Positions 7,894-17,100 of a stretch of 64,000 bases of DNA are shown piece after piece. Position numbers and translations under genes: made by a program. Every line of letters begins with the position of its first letter. The first letter of the stretch is position 1. Below the pieces are notes generated by a model, which searched no databases, was not told the origin of the DNA, and saw only the letters and a program-made list of their open reading frames with translations. The DNA is from Pseudophaeobacter sp. EL27 (GTDB taxonomy: Bacteria > Pseudomonadota > Alphaproteobacteria > Rhodobacterales > Rhodobacteraceae), in assembly GCF_900313025.1 (NCBI RefSeq), contig NZ_OMPQ01000009.1, forward strand, positions 512,072-576,071, in the 5' to 3' direction.

Positions 7894-9504
7894 GTGAATC
7901 GACCACAAGCACCGGACCTTTATGCCATATTGGATGCTGTTGGCATGGCGGTAATCGTTTTGGAGGTCTGTGACGACGGAATCCCCCGATATATAGCGAT
8001 GAACAAACGTTCGCGACAGTACACCAAAATTCCTGAAGAAGGCTGGGTCGGGAAATCCGCTTTGGAGATTTTTGGTGGCTCCACCGGAAAAAGAGCTCTT
8101 GCCATACATAAAAGCGTGGCGCGTTCAGCCCAGAAAACGACATACGAGATTGATCTGCCTGCCGTTCAGGGAACACGGCACATTCGCACGACAATGACCC
8201 CTGTTTTTGACCCCGCAGGGAAACTGACCCATTTGGTTGGCTGCACCGAAGATATGACCTCTGAACGGGAACGCGATGCGGCTTTGGAACTAACCAGAAT
8301 TGCCAAAGAAAAGGCAGAAGAAGCGAGCAAGGCCAAAGAACGGTTTCTGGCCAACATGAGCCATGAAATCAGGACGCCTATGAACGGAATTCTTGGTATC
8401 TGTGAGCTGCTCAAAGAGACCGACCTGGATCAAGAACAATCTTTGTTTGCCAATACAATTTTCAATTCCACCACTGCGCTGCTGGAAATTATAAATGAGG
8501 TATTGGATTTTTCAAAACTCAACGCGGAAAAGATGTCATTGCAGCATGCGCCTTTTTCTTTGCGTGTTCTGGTTGAGGAAATCGCGGTACTCCTTTCTGC
8601 AAAAACCGCCTTCAAGGGGCTGGATTTTCATGTAGACTATCCTGACAGCGTGTCATCCACGTTTATTGGGGACGCCAACAAGGTCCGCCAAATCCTGTTG
8701 AACTTGATAGGCAACGCGATAAAATTCACTGAAGAAGGGCATGTTTCTGTCACATTCTCCCAGGATCACGGACCATTGCCGGGTCCGTTGCGGTTTGAAG
8801 TTTCAGATACGGGCTGCGGAATTGCGGAGAGCAAGCTGCACACCATCTTCTCGGCCTTTGAACAAGCGGATGGTTCGCCAAAAACGCTTTCCGAAGGAAC
8901 CGGCTTAGGGCTCGCGATTTCACAGGCACTTGTCGAGCGTATGGGGGGAGAGATTTCGGTCAAATCCACGCCCGGTTTGGGCTCGACCTTTTCTGTAATG
9001 CTTGATCTTGAATTTCTGCCAGCAGAAACCGACGAGGCATCACCTATACAGAGAAAAGCAGAACCGATTCTGCTCGACCAAAGCCCCAGTGGTACAACTG
9101 CCGCTCCAGCGGAACATCCATCGCAGGCGTTGAACGGGATGCAAATACTTGTGGCCGAGGACAATAAGACCAACCAGTTGGTAGTTGAAAAAATGCTCAA
9201 GACATCAAGTGCAAAGATCCACTTTGCCGCAAATGGTGCTCTTGCGCTCGAGGCCTATCAGGTCTCGGAATACGATTTGATACTGATGGACCTCTCCATG
9301 CCTGTTATGGGCGGCCTTGAGGCAACACGGCAGATCAGGCAGCACGAGAAAGAAACCGGACGAACGAGGTGCCCAATTATTGCTCTCACAGCAAATGCAC
9401 AGAAAAGCGACATGAAAGCCTGTCGTGAAGTCGGTATGAATGGCTTTTTGTCAAAACCATTTCGAAAACATGAGTTGCTAACCTGCCTGAACAACTTGGA
9501 TTGA
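7894..9504 (+). CDS. Soluble hybrid sensor histidine kinase (PAS-HisKA-HATPase-REC)
   Basis: 536 residues from a GTG with AAGGA eight bases upstream. Order: PAS-like sensor domain (about 10-125), short coiled coil rich in K/E (130-150), HisKA with [15 protein letters not shown] (phospho-acceptor His157), HATPase_c with [24 protein letters not shown] and GTGLGLAIS, then a C-terminal receiver domain with [14 protein letters not shown] (phospho-acceptor Asp466) and the lysine in FLSKPF. There is no membrane segment, so it senses a cytoplasmic signal. No response regulator or phosphotransfer protein is encoded beside it. Base composition looks less GC-rich than the core genes. An IS remnant is inserted 48 bases after its stop. 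Confidence 0.93.
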   Translation: MNRPQAPDLYAILDAVGMAVIVLEVCDDGIPRYIAMNKRSRQYTKIPEEGWVGKSALEIFGGSTGKRALAIHKSVARSAQKTTYEIDLPAVQGTRHIRTTMTPVFDPAGKLTHLVGCTEDMTSERERDAALELTRIAKEKAEEASKAKERFLANMSHEIRTPMNGILGICELLKETDLDQEQSLFANTIFNSTTALLEIINEVLDFSKLNAEKMSLQHAPFSLRVLVEEIAVLLSAKTAFKGLDFHVDYPDSVSSTFIGDANKVRQILLNLIGNAIKFTEEGHVSVTFSQDHGPLPGPLRFEVSDTGCGIAESKLHTIFSAFEQADGSPKTLSEGTGLGLAISQALVERMGGEISVKSTPGLGSTFSVMLDLEFLPAETDEASPIQRKAEPILLDQSPSGTTAAPAEHPSQALNGMQILVAEDNKTNQLVVEKMLKTSSAKIHFAANGALALEAYQVSEYDLILMDLSMPVMGGLEATRQIRQHEKETGRTRCPIIALTANAQKSDMKACREVGMNGFLSKPFRKHELLTCLNNLD

Positions 9505-9543
9505 AGCCTCCAGCCGATTGTCAGCGCACAGATTTATCTACAG

Positions 9544-9552
9544 GAGATGAAG
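9544..9552. repeat. Left copy of 9-bp IS target-site duplication
   Basis: GAGATGAAG directly abuts the left end of the IS element and is repeated exactly at 10309-10317. Confidence 0.85.
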
Positions 9553-9570
9553 GGCTTTGTTGCACAAATC
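9553..9570 (+). repeat. Left terminal inverted repeat of the IS element
   Basis: 18 bases, perfect complement of 10291-10308; very similar to the known IS903 end. Confidence 0.9.
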
Positions 9571-9615
9571 GGTTGAGGGATTCACTGCATGAAACCAGCA
9601 TGATAGCTGGAAGTT

Positions 9616-10254
9616 ATGAGTAGTTGGCATCCCACAAGATACAAGACCACGAACTGGTCGGCTTACAATAAGGCGCTGAAGCAGCGTGGATCGTTGACGA
9701 TTTGGTTCGATCCCGGGATGACATGACGGCCACCACCAACCGGCAAGCGTGGTCGACAGCAGCAATTCAGCGATGCGACGATCCAGACTTGTCTGACCCT
9801 GAAAGTGTTGTTTGGTATGCCCCTGAGGCAAATGTCTGGGTTCGTCGAAAGTCTTTTGCAACTGGTCGGTCTGGATTGGGCGGCCCCCGACTTGAGTACG
9901 CTGTGTCGCCGTCAGAGAGTGCTGAACGTGAGCCTGCCTTATCGCGGTGGGTCCGGCCCACTGAACCTCCTTATCGACAGCACAGGGATCAAAGCCGAAG
10001 GTGAAGGCGAGTGGAATGCCCGAAAGCATGGCGGCCCCAATGCCCAGCGGTACCTGGGCCGCACCCTCTGGCGACACTGGAGCGGATGCCACCGCCGGAG
10101 CCGCGTCGAAACGAAGATGCATTGTGTCAAGTTGCTCGGTCAAAACCTCATGGCGAGGGACTTCGAAAGGCAGGTCGCGGAGGTCCAAATCCGCATCGCT
10201 ATCCTGAACCGCTACATAGCTCTTGGCATACCCGTCACTGAGCCCGTAGGTTAA
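9616..10254 (+). pseudogene. IS903-type DDE transposase, nonsense mutation plus internal deletion
   Basis: The transposase reading frame starts at ATG 9616 (SSWHPTRYKTTNWSAYNKAL) and stays in one frame to TAA 10252-10254, but codon 37 is TGA at 9724-9726 where relatives have Trp (DPGMTWRPP). After GEWNARKHGGP at about 10037 the sequence jumps to the C-terminal region (RYLGRTLWRHWSG...RRSRVETKMHC), so roughly 100 residues are lost. The first catalytic Asp (LLIDSTGIK) and the Glu (RVETKMHC) remain, while the second Asp lies in the deleted part. It cannot make an active transposase. 213 codons remain against about 300 in intact relatives. Confidence 0.9.
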
Positions 10255-10290
10255 ATCCGTCCGGGGAAAGCGGAGGCCTGCCCATCATCG

Positions 10291-10308
10291 GATTTGTGCA
10301 ACAAAGCC
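10291..10308 (-). repeat. Right terminal inverted repeat of the IS element
   Basis: GATTTGTGCAACAAAGCC, exact inverted match of the left end. Confidence 0.9.
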
Positions 10309-10317
10309 GAGATGAAG
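10309..10317. repeat. Right copy of 9-bp IS target-site duplication
   Basis: GAGATGAAG, identical to 9544-9552. Confidence 0.85.
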
Positions 10318-10747
10318 CGTTGTTCCTGTGGCATGGCCTGTGCTGAGCAGCAAAACATCGCCTCCCTCGTTCGATCGCGGGTCATTTGAAGCGGCGCCCA
10401 ACCCCGCACGCGCCTGCAGCAACGAACAATGAAGAACCATTCGTCACGGAAACAGCCTCCGGGACGGTGCAACGACTATGACAATGATCGGCACAAATTG
10501 GGGGCGCCCAAACATGTCAGGGTATGACATAGCTATTCAACAACCGGAACGGCTAGGACTGATCGCTACATTGAAAGATTGAATCATGCAAAGCACACGA
10601 CTTCTCATCATCCAAAATGAGATCAATTTGGCCAAGTCGCTCACGAATTTGGCCAAATTTCACACTTAACAACTGACTAAACCAACTCAATAAAGCCTCT
10701 TAAATCCAAAGGCTTAGTGTGTCATGATTTGAGGCCAGCAGGCAAAA
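10318..10747. other. Gene-poor region right of the IS element
   Basis: About 430 bases in which I cannot support any gene; the only open frames are short and run into the IS end. The one clear structure is a pair of AATTTGGCCAA repeats at 10625-10659. The rhodanese gene ends at the right edge of this stretch. Confidence 0.45.
10625..10659. repeat. Two AATTTGGCCAA repeats 21 bp apart, one a 14-bp palindrome
   Basis: AATTTGGCCAA occurs at 10625-10635 and 10646-10656; the second is part of the perfect palindrome AATTTGGCCAAATT (10646-10659). A 21-bp period equals two helical turns, as for paired operator half-sites. No obvious gene start lies next to it, so a role is unproven. Confidence 0.5.
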
Positions 10748-11347
10748 TTACATCTCACCCTCTACAACAGTCAGACCCAGGCTATGCCAGGCTTGCATAC
10801 CACCGCGGTAATAGAAAATCTTCTCGGCGGGGAAACCTTCACGCAGCATCGCCTTGATTGCCATTGGCGATTGACCACACCAGGGCCCATTGCAAAACAA
10901 CAAAACCTCTTCGGATTGCGAGCAATCCCAGCGGCCCTCGCCACCTGTGCACCCGACCTCATTCAGGCGACTGGCCATTTGGGTATAGGGCATATTGATC
11001 GCGCTGGGGATGGTGCCGTCGAGATGCCATTCCAAGGTTCTGCTATCAATGAGTTTCCCGCCCCTATCGATGAACTTTAAAAGTTCGACTTCGGCAACTG
11101 TTGTGACGCCGGGCGCGGCCTGCATTGGCTGAACGCAAAACGGCGGGCACTGGCGTGAGGTTCTTGCGTAGCTCGGATTGATTGTGGCCTCAAGATCCTG
11201 ATTGCGCATGATTTCAACCCGGCCATTCACAGTTTCCACTGTGACACTGCCAATCTCGCCATTGATCTTCACCGCAAGATCTTGTGCGGTGGCCGGCACT
11301 GCAGCCATGCCAACAAGGGCCAAAACAGCCAACGTTATTTTCTTCAT
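10748..11347 (-). CDS. Periplasmic rhodanese-like domain protein
   Basis: 199 residues from the ATG at 11347, chosen because it starts a clean signal peptide (MKKITLAVLALVGMAAVPAT, cleavage after AQ); the open frame extends 85 codons further upstream without a plausible N-terminus. Residues ~85-195 form one rhodanese domain: LIDSRTLEWHLDGTIPSAIN, then active-site loop LFCNGPWCGQSP with Cys152 as the expected persulfide cysteine and a second Cys157 in the loop. A further CPPFC motif at 67-71 precedes the domain and could form a disulfide. Sulfurtransferase or redox role in the periplasm is likely; substrate unknown. It stands alone. Confidence 0.85.
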   Translation of the reverse strand: MKKITLAVLALVGMAAVPATAQDLAVKINGEIGSVTVETVNGRVEIMRNQDLEATINPSYARTSRQCPPFCVQPMQAAPGVTTVAEVELLKFIDRGGKLIDSRTLEWHLDGTIPSAINMPYTQMASRLNEVGCTGGEGRWDCSQSEEVLLFCNGPWCGQSPMAIKAMLREGFPAEKIFYYRGGMQAWHSLGLTVVEGEM

Positions 11348-11749
11348 CCTATCACCCGTTTGGTTGATCAAAAACTGTTCTGCGGTCAATATACATTTGA
11401 ATGAATGCATGTGTAGGGGCTCGAGGGCAATACTGTTTGAGGACGGGCACAAACTTCGCCGGGCTCCGCGCCGTAGCGAAACCAGACAAGCACCCTGCCC
11501 CAGCAGTAAGATCCAAATGTCAAAGACCCTGATCAAGAGGGGTAAACCCACCCATTTTGTGATCTGGATAGGGGCTGGGATTCGAACGATTAAAGCCGTC
11601 AAAACCCAGCCACAGACATGTAACCGCCAAAGTCGCGTGCTACGTAAAAACCCATAACGGCCCGGAGACCGCGTGATGTAGATTGCGGCTCTCCAGCCTT
11701 AGATCTGCGTGAAACAAAACCTCCAAGCGGCGGGAGAGCCCGGCTTGGC
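11348..11749. other. Intergenic region between rhodanese and enoyl-CoA hydratase genes
   Basis: About 400 bases without a supported gene. It contains the rhodanese promoter, near which ATACAT and ATGTGTA arms (11391-11415) form an imperfect inverted repeat, and a 7-bp inverted repeat GGCTGGG / CCCAGCC (11573-11579 with 11605-11611) that includes TTCGAA next to one arm and superficially resembles a tRNA T-arm. Confidence 0.4.
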
Positions 11750-12508
11750 TCAGGAAAAGGCAGGCGCCCGTTTTTGCATCATCGCTGCGACAACTTCAGA
11801 GAACTCAGACGATTTCAACTGCCCGATAAACAGCTCTGCCTCCGAAGCCATCTGCGCCGCAACCTGGTCACGCTGATTGCGGATCAGTGATTTGGACAGT
11901 TTCATCGCTTCCGGAGCCGATGCGGCGACATGTTTGGCAAGAGCTGCGACCTCATCCCCCAGGTCAGCATCCGCAAAAACCCGTGAAATCAGCCCATAAT
12001 TATGCGCCTCCTCTGCGGTAAGCGTGCGCCCAGCCAGCAGGATGTCATTGGCAACGGCCATCCCCACAGAGGCCGACAGCAACATCGAAGAAGCAGCCTC
12101 TGGTACCAGGGCCAGTTTAACAAAGGGGGCGGTGAAGGTCGCGCTTGTCGCCGCATAGACCAAATCACAATGCAACAACATGGTCAGACCCACCCCAATT
12201 GCCGGGCCGTTCACAGCAGCGATCACCGGCTTTTTGCAGGTTGAAATCGCCTCCAGAAACCGCGCCACGGGCGGCAGGTCTCCTGTGTGATCCGCCATGG
12301 AGAAATCCTGCAGATCATTGCCGGCGGTAAAGTAATCCGCAGCCCCGGTGATCACAAAGGCACGCTGCTCAGCTGAGCCTTCATAGGCCTTCAGTGCATC
12401 CGCCATGGCCCCATACATTTCCTGGGTGATGGCATTACGTTTTTGTGGCCGATTGATGGTCAGCGTGGTCACCCGGTCCAGGGTTTTCAATGTGATTGAA
12501 TCGCTCAT
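11750..12508 (-). CDS. Enoyl-CoA hydratase/isomerase (crotonase) family protein
   Basis: 252 residues from ATG 12508, which has AGGA eight bases upstream; a TTG ten codons earlier is possible. Crotonase fold: NRPQKRNAI at the N-terminus, oxyanion-hole loops FTAGNDLQDF and VNGPAIGVGL, and LALVPEAASS, where the Glu matches the acid/base residue used by delta3,delta2-enoyl-CoA isomerase-type members. It would hydrate or isomerise enoyl-CoA esters in fatty or aromatic acid breakdown. It lies downstream of the MarR and alpha/beta hydrolase genes in the same direction with a 45-base gap, so it is probably co-transcribed and MarR-controlled. Exact substrate not determinable. Confidence 0.88.
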   Translation of the reverse strand: MSDSITLKTLDRVTTLTINRPQKRNAITQEMYGAMADALKAYEGSAEQRAFVITGAADYFTAGNDLQDFSMADHTGDLPPVARFLEAISTCKKPVIAAVNGPAIGVGLTMLLHCDLVYAATSATFTAPFVKLALVPEAASSMLLSASVGMAVANDILLAGRTLTAEEAHNYGLISRVFADADLGDEVAALAKHVAASAPEAMKLSKSLIRNQRDQVAAQMASEAELFIGQLKSSEFSEVVAAMMQKRAPAFS

Positions 12509-12553
12509 TATGGCAGTCCTAACATCTGTGTTATCCAAGGCATTCCTGCCAGT

Positions 12554-13429
12554 TCAATGGGTTACCTGATCTTGTGAAAGCCAGTCCCAGCATTCCGCCC
12601 AAAGCGTTTCGCGGCCGGGACGAAAAGCACCCTCATGTCCAATGCGTCGAACCCCAATGTCATTGGGGGATCTGATTTGCAACGATTTCGCTGCGTTGGG
12701 ATAGCAGTCCAGCAGATCACGCGCCGCCCTTGGGGTGGCAATCGGATCATCGCTAAAGACCCAGGACCGGATTGCAGCCGTCACATCACCGTAGTGCTGC
12801 GGCTTCAGCAACCCATCATAATCCGATTGAAAATAGCTCCGGCGCTGGCTCCATTTACGCCAGGTCTTAAACACCCGAGGCGGCAGTGCCTCGCCCTGCC
12901 AGCCGCCGCCGGGTTTGATATAGCCCCAGCGCAACAAGGAATAGGTGCCAAGACCCCACCAGAAGTACAATTCAAGCGGCCAGTTTTTTAGCTGATGCCC
13001 CCCAAAGAACCCAGTTCCAACCGAGACAAAGGCATGACGATCAATGGCTTGGTGATTGGACATCACCCCAACAAAATGGCCACCGACACTATGAGCCAGA
13101 TGGGTGATCCGCAGCCCCGGTGCTGCCTCGGACAGCCGGTCCACCGCAGCAACCATGTCGTAGCGCCCCCAATCGGCATATTCGATCTCTGACTGCGCCA
13201 GATCCCCCTGACGGGAGCCCGCGATTCCCCGGTAGTCATAGGTCAGCACAATCGCCCCTCGTTCGGCCATATACTGTGCAACAGGATGATAAAACTGGCG
13301 CGGAAACCCGGTTCCCGCCGATATCAAAACCGCCAGCTTTGGTTTCTCACAACTGGTCAGGTCTCCCTGTAAGGGGACCCCGTCACTACAGGTAAAGCTG
13401 AGTGGCTCACGCCGAGTCGGTTCAATCAT
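12554..13429 (-). CDS. Alpha/beta hydrolase
   Basis: 291 residues. Alpha/beta-hydrolase features: AVLISAGTGFPRQFYHPVA with the oxyanion loop, YDYRGIAGS, nucleophile elbow HSVGG (Ser114), and a C-terminal GHEGAF with the likely catalytic His. It resembles the COG4757-type predicted hydrolases. Its start overlaps the end of the MarR gene by eight bases, so the two are translated together. No signal peptide. Esterase or thioesterase activity is plausible, and the neighbouring enoyl-CoA hydratase hints at an acyl substrate; this is inference. Confidence 0.85.
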   Translation of the reverse strand: MIEPTRREPLSFTCSDGVPLQGDLTSCEKPKLAVLISAGTGFPRQFYHPVAQYMAERGAIVLTYDYRGIAGSRQGDLAQSEIEYADWGRYDMVAAVDRLSEAAPGLRITHLAHSVGGHFVGVMSNHQAIDRHAFVSVGTGFFGGHQLKNWPLELYFWWGLGTYSLLRWGYIKPGGGWQGEALPPRVFKTWRKWSQRRSYFQSDYDGLLKPQHYGDVTAAIRSWVFSDDPIATPRAARDLLDCYPNAAKSLQIRSPNDIGVRRIGHEGAFRPGRETLWAECWDWLSQDQVTH

Positions 13430-13883
13430 CGTAACCTCCGGACTGTGTGGTTGCAGGGTTGATTATCTCATCGGCGTGATCGACCAAGTGGGTTAAAAAT
13501 CGCCGGATAACCACCTGTTCTTCATCACTAAAAGGTGCAAGAAGCGCCGCATTGAAGTGTTTGGTTTCCTCTTTGGCACGGGCCAGCAAAGTCGCACCAC
13601 TTGGCGCTAGGTGGATATTGGTCACCCTCCCATCACTGGCGGATGCAATGCGGGCAACCAAGCCCCGTTCGACCATACGATCGACCAGGCCAGTGAGGCT
13701 GGATTTGCCCATCGAGAGCCGCTTGGCTATTTCGGAAATTGGCTGGGCGTCGGATTGTGACAGCACAAACAGCACCGCAAATTGGCTGGTGGTCAGCCCT
13801 ACAGTCTGGCGGGTGCGCCGGTCCGCTGCACGAAACAGCGCACTATGGGCCACCTGCAACTGATGAAAGACGCGCAATTTCAC
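13422..13883 (-). CDS. MarR family transcriptional regulator
   Basis: About 153 residues. Winged-helix MarR fold: LTTSQFAVLFVLSQ, recognition region ISEIAKRLSMGKSSLTGLVDRMVERGL, and wing ASDGRVTNIHLAPSG. The start is uncertain: GTG 13883 is taken here, while a TTG at 13901 would add six residues; no ATG is available. First gene of a leftward set with the hydrolase (8-bp overlap) and the crotonase, and a 20-bp inverted repeat lies 32-51 bases upstream, so autoregulation of this small operon by a phenolic or acyl ligand is likely. Confidence 0.85.
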   Translation of the reverse strand: MKLRVFHQLQVAHSALFRAADRRTRQTVGLTTSQFAVLFVLSQSDAQPISEIAKRLSMGKSSLTGLVDRMVERGLVARIASASDGRVTNIHLAPSGATLLARAKEETKHFNAALLAPFSDEEQVVIRRFLTHLVDHADEIINPATTQSGGYDD

Positions 13884-13914
13884 GGGAAAACAGGACTCCA
13901 AAACCTAGGTTTAA

Positions 13915-13934
13915 TTAGTTCGTATATGGACTAA
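13915..13934. promoter_or_regulatory. Candidate MarR operator
   Basis: Inverted repeat TTAGT-N10-ACTAA in an AT-rich stretch directly upstream of the MarR gene. Size and position match typical MarR operators. Not experimentally supported. Confidence 0.5.
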
Positions 13935-14106
13935 ATAAATCTGACAACGCATAACCTTAGGGCATGACGCCAAGTCACAACCTCAGCCATCGGCGGAAAA
14001 CTCCTGACGACCTCTCTGCGATCGTTGGCGGAAACAGCATTGAAAAATGATGCGGTCAATTAAGCTAAATCGTTCACCTTCAAAGCCTTAGAAGACACTT
14101 TGTTTC

Positions 14107-14143
14107 CAAAAGAAAAGGCGTCAAACCCATCAGGTCTGACGCC
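14107..14143 (-). terminator. Terminator after nrdJ
   Basis: Minus-strand stem GGCGTCAGACC / GGTTTGACGCC (14143-14133 with 14127-14117) followed by TTTTCTTTTGG, 27 bases past the nrdJ stop. Confidence 0.8.
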
Positions 14144-14169
14144 TCACCTCTGTTACCAATCCCGGTCTA

Positions 14170-17100
14170 TCAGGAACAGCCGGAGGTCGATCCACAGGTG
14201 TTGCACTTCATGCAGGTGCCGTTGCGCACCAGCGTGTAGTTTCCGCATTCACCACAGGCTTCGCCCTCATAGCCCTGCATCTTTGCCTTGGTCCGAGCAT
14301 CCATACCCATCACCGGCGCGGCGCTGGCCTCTGGCACCAGAGACTGCAGATCCGCAACCGGATCCGTAGGTGATGTCGCGGCATTCATCAGACCGCTTTC
14401 ACCATTCTGACCGCCCTGCAGCACTACCAGATCCTGTGGCAGACGTTTGCGCAGATAGCCAGTGGAGGAAATCTGTTTCAACACCTCCAGCGACCGGGTC
14501 GCGGCGCTTTCGCTGAGTTCCGAGAGGTTTGACACCCCTTCTTCTTCTCCGCGGCCGATATCGTCAAAGGCTGGACCTTCGGGTTTTACATGCGCCAGAT
14601 CGGTGCGATCCAGATAGCTCACCGCCAGTTCACGGAACACATAGTCCAGAACCGAGGTGGCATTCTTGATCGAGTCATTGCCCTGCACCATGCCTGCGGG
14701 CTCAAACTTGGTGAAGGTGAAGGCGTCGACAAACTCCTCCAGCGGCACACCGTATTGCAGACCAACTGAGACCGCGATGGCAAAGTTGTTCATCATCGCC
14801 CGGAAGCCCGCACCTTCCTTGTGCATGTCGATAAAGATCTCACCCAGGGTGCCGCTCTCATATTCGCCGGTGCGCAGGTAGACCTTGTGACCGCCAACAA
14901 CCGCCTTTTGGGTGTATCCCTTGCGGCGATGTGGCATCTTAGTGCGGTGGGATTTCACCACCTCTTTGATGACGATTTTCTCGACAATTTTCTCTGCCAG
15001 AACAACGGCTTTCTCCTGGACATTACCAGTTTCCAGCACCTCTGCGGCCTCGTCATCATCCTCAACCAGAGCAGCGGCCAGAGGCTGGCTCAGCTTGGAA
15101 CCATCCCGGTAGAGAGCATTGGCTTTGACGCCCAGCGACCAGCTCAGCTCATAGGCTTTTTGGCAGTCTTCGATTTCGGCATCATTGGGCATGTTGATGG
15201 TCTTGGAGATTGCCCCAGAGATAAAGCTCTGGGCGGCGGCCATCATGCGGATGTGGCTCTCAACCCCGAGGTAACGCTTGCCTTTTTTGCCGCAGGGATT
15301 GGCACAGTCAAAGATCTGATAGTGCTCTTCCTTCAGATGCGGTGCCCCTTCCAGAGTCATGGTGCCGCAGACATGATCATTGGCCGCGTCGATATCACTT
15401 TTGCTAAAGCCAAGATGGCGCAGCAGATCAAAGGTCGGATCGTTCAGCTTTTTCGCCGGGATGCCCAGCACTCCGGTGCAGAAATCCTCACCCAGGGTCC
15501 ACTGATTGAACACAAAGCGGATGTCAAAAGCGGCTTCCAGCGCACTGTCAATCTTGGACAATTCATTAGGGCCAAAGCCATGACCCGCCAGCGAAGTGTG
15601 GTTGATGCCGGGGGCATTGCCGAGCGTGGCATGACCAACCGCATAAGAAACAATTTCTTCGATCTGTGCCGAGCTATAGCCAAGCCCTTCGAGCGCGGAA
15701 GGCACCGAACGGTTGATGATCTTGAAGTAGCCACCACCGGCCAGTTTTTTGAATTTCACCAGGGCAAAATCGGGCTCGATCCCGGTGGTGTCACAATCCA
15801 TCACCAGACCAATGGTGCCGGTGGGGGCTATGACTGTGGTCTGCGCATTGCGGTAGCCGTGCTTTTCGCCCAGCTCCAGCGCTTCGTCCCAGGCGCCCAT
15901 GGCCAGATCCGCAAGCCGCGCATCGGGGTTTCCGGAAATGTCCAGCGGCACAGGCGGAACAGACAGCCCTTCATACCCGGTTGCCTTACCCATGGCCGCG
16001 GTGCGGTGGTTGCGGATCACCTTGAGCATGGCATCTTGGTTTTTGGCAAAGCCCGCAAATGCACCCAGTTCAGAGGCCATCTCAGCCGAGGTGGCATAGG
16101 CAACGCCGGTCATCAGCGCGGTCAGCGAGCCGCAAAGCGCCCGCCCCTCGTCGCTGTCATAGCCGTAGCCCATGTTCATCAGCAATCCGCCGATATTGGC
16201 ATAGCCCAGGCCCAGGGTCCGGAAGTCATAAGAGCGCTGTGCAATCTCTTTTGAGGGAAACTGCGCCATGGTGACCGAAATCTCCAGCGTCACAGTCCAG
16301 AGACGGCAGGCATGCATGTAGTCCTCGGCCTGGAACTTACCGTCCTTATAGAAGGTCAGCAGGTTCAACGAGGCCAGGTTACAGGCGGTGTCATCCAGGA
16401 ACATATATTCAGAACAAGGGTTTGAACCCCGGATCTCACCATCATTTGGGCAGGTGTGCCACTCATTCACGGTGTCGTGGAACTGGATGCCTGGATCAGC
16501 ACAGGCCCAGGCGGCATGGCCGACCTTTTCCCACAGATCCCGCGCCTTGACGGTCTTGGCAACCTTTCCATCGGTACGGTTGATCAGCTCCCAATCCGCA
16601 TCCTTTTTCACCGCATGCAGGAAGGCATTGGTGACCCGGATCGAGTTGTTGGAGTTCTGACCAGAGACAGAGCTATAGGCCTCGGAATCCCAATCCGTGT
16701 CATAGGTCGGGAATTCAATGCTGTCATAGCCCTGCTTGGCATAGTCCAGCACCCGTTTCACATAGGTTTCGGGGATCGCGACCTTTTTGGCCTCACGCAC
16801 TGCTTTTTTCAGCGCCGGGTTGCTGGCGGGTTCATAGGCATCCGCCGAGGCACCATCCCAGGATCGAATTGCTTCAAAGATGCCGTTCAGCATCTTTTCG
16901 TGCATTTTGGAACCGGCAACGATAGCAGCCACTTTCTGCTCTTCGATCACCTTCCACTGGATAAAGTCTTCGATATCGGGGTGATCGGCGTCAACAATGA
17001 CCATCTTGGCGGCGCGCCGGGTGGTGCCACCGGATTTGATCGCGCCAGCTGCCCGATCACCGATCTTGAGAAAACCCATCAGACCAGAGGATTTACCGCC

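Larger units (their letters stand above)
9553..10308 (+). mobile_element. IS5-family (IS903 group) element, internally deleted
   Basis: 756 bases bounded by perfect 18-bp terminal inverted repeats (GGCTTTGTTGCACAAATC at 9553-9570 and its complement at 10291-10308) and flanked by a perfect 9-bp direct repeat GAGATGAAG. End sequence, end length and 9-bp duplication are all those of the IS903 group of IS5, whose intact members are about 1.05 kb. About 300 bases are missing from the middle of the transposase gene. The ends are intact, so the copy might still be moved by a related transposase supplied in trans (inference). Confidence 0.93.

Noticed and set aside
10251-10472. 73-codon minus-strand frame crossing the right IS end
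   Set aside because: It spans the IS boundary and has no homology or start signal.
14821-16254. 477-codon plus-strand frame (and 16456-17934)
   Set aside because: Antisense shadow of nrdJ, with no recognisable domain.
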